DNA of 10,204 bases from Candidatus Eiseniibacteriota bacterium. GTDB taxonomy: Bacteria; Eisenbacteria; RBG-16-71-46. The number at the start of each line of letters is the position of its first letter. Position 1 is the stretch's first letter. The notes beneath the pieces were generated by a model. It had not been told where the DNA came from and searched no databases. It saw nothing but the letters and a program-made list of their open reading frames with translations. This document shows positions 6,054-10,204 of the stretch, piece by piece. The DNA is taken from contig JAIOPA010000174.1 in NCBI GenBank assembly GCA_021414165.1, positions 1 to 10,204 on the forward strand, read 5' to 3'. Both the position numbers and the translations under genes were made by a program.

Positions 6054-7869
6054 CGATCCCGCGGCCACCGAAACGGTCGCGCCCAGCACGCCTGCGCTTC
6101 GCCGCATCGCGATCCTGGGCAATCCCAACGCGGGCAAGAGCACGTTGTTCAACGCGCTCACCGGCCTGCGGCAGCGCGTCGGTAACTACCCCGGAGTCAC
6201 GGTCGAGAAGAAGACCGGGCTGTGCGAGTTGCCGAGCGGCAGTCGCGTCGAGGTGCTGGACCTGCCGGGTAGCTACAGCCTGCATCCCAACTCGCCCGAC
6301 GAGGTGATCGTCCGCGACGTGTTGCTGGGGTTGCAGGACGACACGCCGCCACCCGATGTGATCCTGTTCGTGGTCGACGCCACGCATCTCGAACGCCATC
6401 TGTACCTGGCGCTCCAGGTGCTCGAACTGGGCCGGCCCATGATCCTCGTGCTCAACATGATGGATGCGGCCGCAGCCGAGGGCATCACGATCGACCAGGA
6501 CGAACTGTCACGCGCGCTCGGCGTGCCGGTGATCGGCATCTCGGCCGCGCGCGGTGAGGGACTGGGGCACCTGCGGCGGCTCATGGACCGCGACATCGAG
6601 CCGTCCACGCTGCGCTTCCGCGAGTGGCCGCCGCATCTCACGCGCGTGCTGCAGCGGCTCGACGAGCGCCTGCCGCGCCATCCGCTCATGCCGGAGCGCG
6701 CGCGCGATGACTTCGCTCTCGCGATCCTGCTCGATGACGGCGAGGACGATGCGATCGCGCGCCACACGCCGATCGACGTGCTCGAGGACGCGCGCATCCT
6801 GGCCAAGCGGCTCGACCTGCACTCGCCGGGCTGGCGTGGCGACGACGTCGAGGGCCGCTACGAGACGATCCACACCATCGTCGCGCGCGCCGTGGCCGCA
6901 CCGGAGCAGCGCCGCGACCTGCTGCGCGACCGGATCGATCGCGTGCTCACGCACCGCGTGGCAGGGCCCATCCTGTTCCTGTTGCTCATGGGCGCCACGT
7001 TCCAGTCGGTGTTCGCGTGGGCCCAGCCGGCCATGGACTTGATCGACTTCCTCGTGGGCCGCTTCGCCGGCCTCGTGACGGCGATCATGCCCGACGGCCC
7101 GCTCCGGTCGCTCCTCGTGGGCCGCTTCGCCGGCCTGGTGACGGCGATCATGCCCGATGGCCCGCTCCGGTCGCTGCTCGTGGACGGTGTGATCGCCGGG
7201 GTGGGTACCACGCTCACGTTCATCCCGCAGATCGCGATCCTGTTCCTGTTCATCAGTGTGCTCGAGGACAGCGGTTACATGGCACGCGCCGCGTTCATCA
7301 TGGACCGCCTCATGGGCAGGGTCGGGCTCTCGGGCCGTGCGTTCATCCCGCTCTTGTCGTCGTTCGCGTGTGCGATCCCCGGCATCATGGCCACGCGCAC
7401 CATCGACAACCGCCGCGACCGGTTCACCACCATCATGGTGGCCCCGTTCATGTCGTGCAGCGCCCGGCTGCCGGTCTACGCGCTCTTGATCGGCGCGTTC
7501 GTACCCAACGTGTGGATCGGTCCGGTCACGCTGCCGGGCATCACGCTGTTCTCCATGTACCTGCTCGGCGTGCTCGTGGCCGTGGGCGTGGCGTTCGTGC
7601 TCAAGCGCACCGTGCTCAAGGGTGGCAAGCCGCTCTACGTCATGGAACTGCCGCCGTATCGCATGCCGTCGTGGCGCTCGGTGTTGCCGGGCGTGCGCGA
7701 TCGTTCACTGCTGTTCGTGCGCAAGGCCGGCACGGTGATCCTGGCCACGTCCATCTGTCTGTGGTTCCTGGGCTCGTACCCGCGCCACACGGCCGCCTCG
7801 GCGCCGCTCGAGGCCCAGCTCACGGCCGCGCAGGCCGCGAACGATGCCACCGCGGTGCGCGCGCTCTAG
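6040..7869 (+). CDS. feoB: Ferrous iron transporter FeoB, N-terminal 609 residues, ended by in-frame TAG
   Basis: Inner-membrane Fe(II) transporter with an N-terminal G-protein domain. The G motifs are intact: G1 GNPNAGKST (27-35), G2 around T54 in 'NYPGVTVE', G3 DLPG (74-77), G4 NMMD (139-142), G5 SAARGEG (168-174). A helical spacer (to about 275) and membrane helices from about 306 follow. They include 'LEDSGYMARAAF' (408-419), 'SSFACAIPGIMATR' (440-453) and the first Gate motif with the conserved Cys, 'PFMSCSARLPVYALL' (469-483). Residues 338-379 are a tandem 21-residue duplication. The frame stops at TAG, codon 610, although the same frame then encodes the rest of FeoB (to 8316; 758 codons before the final stop). 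The ATG at 6040 has GGAGG at 6023-6027 and lies inside the feoA end. In-frame codons upstream of 6040 belong to feoA read in another frame. If the stop is real, the product lacks the second Gate motif and last helices and is probably inactive. Confidence 0.93.
   Translation: MSPADDPAATETVAPSTPALRRIAILGNPNAGKSTLFNALTGLRQRVGNYPGVTVEKKTGLCELPSGSRVEVLDLPGSYSLHPNSPDEVIVRDVLLGLQDDTPPPDVILFVVDATHLERHLYLALQVLELGRPMILVLNMMDAAAAEGITIDQDELSRALGVPVIGISAARGEGLGHLRRLMDRDIEPSTLRFREWPPHLTRVLQRLDERLPRHPLMPERARDDFALAILLDDGEDDAIARHTPIDVLEDARILAKRLDLHSPGWRGDDVEGRYETIHTIVARAVAAPEQRRDLLRDRIDRVLTHRVAGPILFLLLMGATFQSVFAWAQPAMDLIDFLVGRFAGLVTAIMPDGPLRSLLVGRFAGLVTAIMPDGPLRSLLVDGVIAGVGTTLTFIPQIAILFLFISVLEDSGYMARAAFIMDRLMGRVGLSGRAFIPLLSSFACAIPGIMATRTIDNRRDRFTTIMVAPFMSCSARLPVYALLIGAFVPNVWIGPVTLPGITLFSMYLLGVLVAVGVAFVLKRTVLKGGKPLYVMELPPYRMPSWRSVLPGVRDRSLLFVRKAGTVILATSICLWFLGSYPRHTAASAPLEAQLTAAQAANDATAVRAL
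7051..7176 (+). repeat. Two tandem 63-base in-frame repeats inside feoB
   Basis: Unit 1 (7051-7113) and unit 2 (7114-7176) each encode 21 residues, LVGRFAGLVTA... ending ...PLRSL; a further 'CTCGTGG' follows at 7177. The copies differ at three bases, all silent third positions (CTC/CTG, GAC/GAT, CTC/CTG). The duplicated segment lies after the first membrane helix and just before 'LLVDGVIAGVG', the next conserved FeoB stretch. FeoB proteins normally carry this segment once. Confidence 0.95.
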
Positions 7870-7884
7870 CGCGATCTGGCCGGC

Positions 7885-8316
7885 GTGCGGCTCGAGCACT
7901 CGTTCGCGGGCAGCGTGGGCCGGGCGATCGAGCCGGCCATCGCGCCGCTCGGGTTCGACTGGCGCATCGGCATCGGGCTCGTGACCTCGCTCGCGGCACG
8001 CGAGGTCATGGTGAGCACCATGGCCACGGTGTTCCACCTGAGCGACGCCGATGAGGACAACAGTTCGTTGCGCCAGCAGATGCGCGACGCGGTCGATCCG
8101 CGCACCGGCAAGCGGGCCTACACGCCGCTCATCGGGATCAGCCTCATGGTGTTCTACGTGCTCGCGTGTCAGTGCATGTCGACCGTGGCCGTGGTGCGGC
8201 GCGAGACCAACTCATGGCGTTGGCCGATCCTCATGCTCGTCATGATGAACTCGCTCGCGTGGCTGGCGTCGTTCGTGGTGTTCCAGGCCGGTCGCGCGTT
8301 GGGGTTGGGCTCATGA
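7885..8316 (+). pseudogene. feoB: FeoB C-terminal fragment downstream of the in-frame stop
   Basis: This stretch continues feoB in the same frame after the TAG at 7867-7869. It encodes the second Gate and last membrane helices of FeoB: 'IEPAIAPLGFDWRIGIG' (630-646 of the uninterrupted numbering), 'SLAAREVMVSTMATVF' (650-665), 'VLACQCMSTVAVVRRE' (707-722) and a final helix at about 727-750. A GTG at 7885 could restart translation, but no Shine-Dalgarno precedes it. Separate production of this piece is therefore doubtful; the five codons between TAG and GTG also read as FeoB. It is best viewed as one feoB gene broken by a single base change or a sequencing error. Its TGA overlaps the next ATG (ATGA). 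Confidence 0.88.
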
Positions 8317-8546
8317 ACCTCCCGGGCGTGCAGGAGACGATCGCACTGCTCATCGTGCTGGCGGCCGCCGTGTGGCTGGCCATGCGGTGGTGGCGCCGGC
8401 GCGGCAAGTCGTCGGGCTGCGAGCATTGTCCGGCAGCTGCGGCCGGCAACCCGCCTTGCCAGGCGCCGCCGCAGGACACGCTCATCACCATCGGGCCCGC
8501 CCAGCCACCGGCATCCGGGGCGCGGCCACAGCCGATTCGCCGTTGA
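8313..8546 (+). CDS. FeoB-associated Cys-rich membrane protein
   Basis: A small protein of 77 residues, last gene of the feo operon. One membrane helix (about 9-27, 'TIALLIVLAAAVWLAMRWW') is followed by a basic RRRGK stop and then cysteines C36-x2-C39-x9-C49 on the predicted cytoplasmic side. A Pro-rich tail has no recognised motif. This layout matches the FeoB-associated Cys-rich membrane protein family, which is often found after feoB and whose role is not settled; help with iron handling or FeoB assembly is proposed. The ATG overlaps the feoB stop (ATGA), so its translation is probably coupled to feoB. The upstream TAG in feoB could reduce its expression. Identity rests on size, layout and position, as the sequence itself is short. 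Confidence 0.8.
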   Translation: MNLPGVQETIALLIVLAAAVWLAMRWWRRRGKSSGCEHCPAAAAGNPPCQAPPQDTLITIGPAQPPASGARPQPIRR

Positions 8547-8572
8547 CCTTGGTTCGCCGCCGGGCCGATACT
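8543..8572 (+). promoter_or_regulatory. Promoter candidate for the TPR/GWxTD gene
   Basis: TTGACC (8543-8548) matches the -35 consensus at five of six positions and overlaps the stop codon of the Cys-rich gene. After 18 bases GATACT (8567-8572) matches the -10 at four of six. The start would be near 8579, with about 75 bases of leader. This suggests the TPR gene is transcribed apart from the feo operon. Confidence 0.5.
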
Positions 8573-8581
8573 CGCGGCGGC
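8556..8581. repeat. Inverted repeat, 7-base GC arms, at the end of the feo operon
   Basis: GCCGCCG (8556-8562) and CGGCGGC (8575-8581) are perfect arms around a 12-base loop, ten bases after the last feo stop. It could end feo transcription, although no T-run follows. Its right arm overlaps the predicted -10 and start site of the next gene, so it could also be a control site. The remainder of this 107-base gap shows nothing clear. Confidence 0.35.
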
Positions 8582-8653
8582 TCCGGCACACCGGGCGTGC
8601 AGCCGGCCCCGGCCGCACCTTGCGTGGCGACCGGCGCCTGGGATCCCCGCCGC

Positions 8654-10204
8654 ATGACCCGAGTCCTCGAGTCGCTCCTCTGTTCGTTCCTGCTCGCCGC
8701 CGCTCTCCTGGGCACGGCGTTGCCCGTGTCCGCTGCCGCGCCACTGCGGAGCCGCGACGAACAGGCCACCGAACTGCGCGACCGCGCCGAGCACGAGCTG
8801 CTGCTGCGCACCATCGAGGGCCGCCGCATGGCGATCCAGGCGCTCGAGCGTGCGGTGACCCTCGCGCCCGATCGCATCGACATCCAGCTCGTGTTGGCGC
8901 GTGCGTACTACCAGGCCGGGTTCATCAAGCAGTCGCGCCGCCGCTATGAACGCGCGCTGGCGTTGGCGCCCGATGACGCACAAGCGCGTTACGGATTGGC
9001 GCAGGCCTGGCGCCGCGATTGGCTCAAGTACCTGGAGAAGCGTTCGCTCGAACGCGCGGTGGAGCACTTCGCCGCCGCGGGCCGGCTGGACACCAGCTAC
9101 GTCGAGGCGTGGCTCATGTTGTCGGCGCTCCAGGTCGAGCGCGGCGAGCTGCCCTCGGCGCGCGATGCCGCCGAGCACGCGCTGCGCGCCGATCGTGCGC
9201 GCGCCGATGCCATGCTGGCCGCCGCCAGCACGCGCTGGCGTGGCGGCGATGTCGAGGGCGCCGACAGCCTGTTCCATCATGCGCTGCGCCGGCTGCGCCG
9301 CAGCGTACGTGCGCGCTTCGAGGACTTCGCGCCGCTCGCGAGCGAACGCGACACCATGGAGTACAACCGCCTGCCCGATGCGAACCGCGCGGAATACGCG
9401 CGGCGCTTCTGGCGTGAGCACGAACCCGACCTGGGCACGCCCGAGAACGAGGCCCAGCTCGAGTACTGGTCGCGTGTGGCGCAGGCGTACTTCCTCTATT
9501 ACGACCCGCAGCGTCGCGAGTGGGACGAGCGTGGCGAGGTGTACGTGCGCTACGGCCCGCCCGACAGCGTGGCGTACAACCCCATCGGCACGTCGCTCTA
9601 CGGCCACACCTCGGCCGGTGGCGCGGGCAACCACGTGCTGTTCCCGGTCAACGTACTGGTGTGGGGCTATCGCGCGCTCGGCATGACCGTGACGATGCAC
9701 GACCGCAGGTTGTCCGAACGCTACGAGCTGCCGGTCTCGCTCGAGGCCGACATGGCCCCGGTGCCCGACGCCGACTCGGTTGCGCGCTCGGGGCTGGTGC
9801 CCACGCATGGCCTACGTGGCCTGTTCCCCAAACTGCCTCCGGGGGCCAAGCCGCTCGAGGTGCGCTCGCAGCTCGCGTTGTTCGAGGGCACCGACGGCAG
9901 GCCCAGTCTGTTCGCGGGGATCGCCTCACCCGGCGGACCCGCGGATTCGCTCGCGGCCGATCTCGTGGTGCTCGACAGCACCTACCAGGAGGTCGCCCGC
10001 ATCCGGCGCGTCTTGTCGCCGTCGGCGTGTAACGCCACGGGGCTGCGCGTGGCCGAGTTCGTGGAGACGCTGCCGCCCGGCCGCTATCTGGTGGGTTCGA
10101 GTGTGCGCGGTGCCGGTCGGCGTGGCGCGACGCGTGAGGACCTCGAGGTGGCCGCACCCGTTAGCCAGCTCGCAGTGAGTGATCTGGTGATCACGTGCGG
10201 ACTC
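8654..10204 (+). CDS. Exported TPR protein with GWxTD-type domain, cut by window edge
   Basis: 517 residues are visible and the frame is open to the edge. The N-terminus has a hydrophobic core (8-24) and an 'VSAAA' cleavage-like site near 28, so export to the periplasm is predicted. Residues about 40-215 form helical TPR-like repeats: 'AIQALERAVTLAPDRIDIQ', 'SRRRYERALALAPDDAQAR', 'AVEHFAAAGRLDTSYVEA' and 'ARDAAEHALRADRARAD'. Next comes a GWxTD domain: 'FWREHEPDLGTPENE' (252-266) and 'EWDERGEVYVRYGPPDSV' (289-306). In the latter the name-giving GWxTD is replaced by the shorter EWDE before the conserved RG...YGPPD. These proteins occur in FCB and related phyla and their function is unknown. A beta-rich region follows (about 400-517). 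The ATG at 8654 is the only start giving a signal peptide; the Shine-Dalgarno (GGGA, about 12 bases away) is weak. The C-terminus is unseen. Confidence 0.87.
   Translation, partial: MTRVLESLLCSFLLAAALLGTALPVSAAAPLRSRDEQATELRDRAEHELLLRTIEGRRMAIQALERAVTLAPDRIDIQLVLARAYYQAGFIKQSRRRYERALALAPDDAQARYGLAQAWRRDWLKYLEKRSLERAVEHFAAAGRLDTSYVEAWLMLSALQVERGELPSARDAAEHALRADRARADAMLAAASTRWRGGDVEGADSLFHHALRRLRRSVRARFEDFAPLASERDTMEYNRLPDANRAEYARRFWREHEPDLGTPENEAQLEYWSRVAQAYFLYYDPQRREWDERGEVYVRYGPPDSVAYNPIGTSLYGHTSAGGAGNHVLFPVNVLVWGYRALGMTVTMHDRRLSERYELPVSLEADMAPVPDADSVARSGLVPTHGLRGLFPKLPPGAKPLEVRSQLALFEGTDGRPSLFAGIASPGGPADSLAADLVVLDSTYQEVARIRRVLSPSACNATGLRVAEFVETLPPGRYLVGSSVRGAGRRGATREDLEVAAPVSQLAVSDLVITCGL

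Noticed and set aside
7017..8054. A 345-codon plus-strand frame overlapping feoB, extending past the TAG.
   Set aside because: A His/Arg-rich shadow frame of feoB. It also spans the duplication but shows no domain.
7885..8316. A stand-alone small membrane protein starting at the GTG at 7885.
   Set aside because: The sequence is the FeoB C-terminus in the same frame as the part before the TAG, and no ribosome binding site precedes the GTG.
8240..9808. A minus-strand open frame of 522 codons opposite the TPR gene.
   Set aside because: Low-complexity His/Arg/Ala composition with no domain, while the plus strand has a signal peptide, TPRs and a GWxTD domain.
1..10204. tRNA or rRNA genes, CRISPR arrays, insertion sequences, prophage or defence genes.
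   Set aside because: None seen. Nearly all DNA is accounted for by ordinary coding genes, and the only tandem repeat is the one inside feoB.

Overview
The window is GC-rich, densely coding and almost free of intergenic DNA. The best guess for its source is the high-GC FCB-type lineages, most likely Candidatus Eisenbacteria, less likely Gemmatimonadota. Two signs point there. One is a large exported protein built from degenerate 'DG.GG...W.D.R' repeats that ends in a FlgD-like/type IX-sorting-like C-terminal domain (positions 3270-4970). The other is a TPR plus GWxTD-type exported protein (8654 to the right edge). This placement comes from protein style only; no marker gene is present.

Left half (1-4970), minus strand, read right to left. 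The exported repeat protein (3270-4970) overlaps by four bases, TTGA, a rhodanese-methyltransferase fusion (2410-3273). After an 88-base gap come a lipoprotein periplasmic adaptor (1197-2321) and the start of an RND efflux permease (1-1192, cut by the window edge). The adaptor and permease are four bases apart and form a tripartite efflux operon; its outer-membrane channel is not in the window.

Middle (4971-5247) is a divergent control region. A good minus-strand promoter (5004-5032) faces a plus-strand promoter (5120-5149) whose -10 end and start site lie in a 27-base palindrome (5146-5172). That palindrome is a good candidate operator for the adjacent DtxR-family repressor.

Right half (5120-8546), plus strand, is a ferrous-iron uptake operon with overlapping genes: DtxR-like regulator, feoA (GTGA overlap), feoB (14-base overlap) and a small FeoB-associated Cys-rich membrane protein (ATGA overlap). 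Three things are unusual. The regulator carries a C-terminal four-cysteine cluster. FeoB carries an in-frame 63-base tandem duplication whose two copies differ only at silent positions. The feoB frame is broken by a single in-frame TAG at 7867-7869, after which the same frame continues to the normal FeoB C-terminus. A separate promoter candidate then serves the TPR/GWxTD gene, which runs off the right edge.

No RNA genes, CRISPR arrays or insertion sequences were seen. No gap between genes exceeds about 280 bases.
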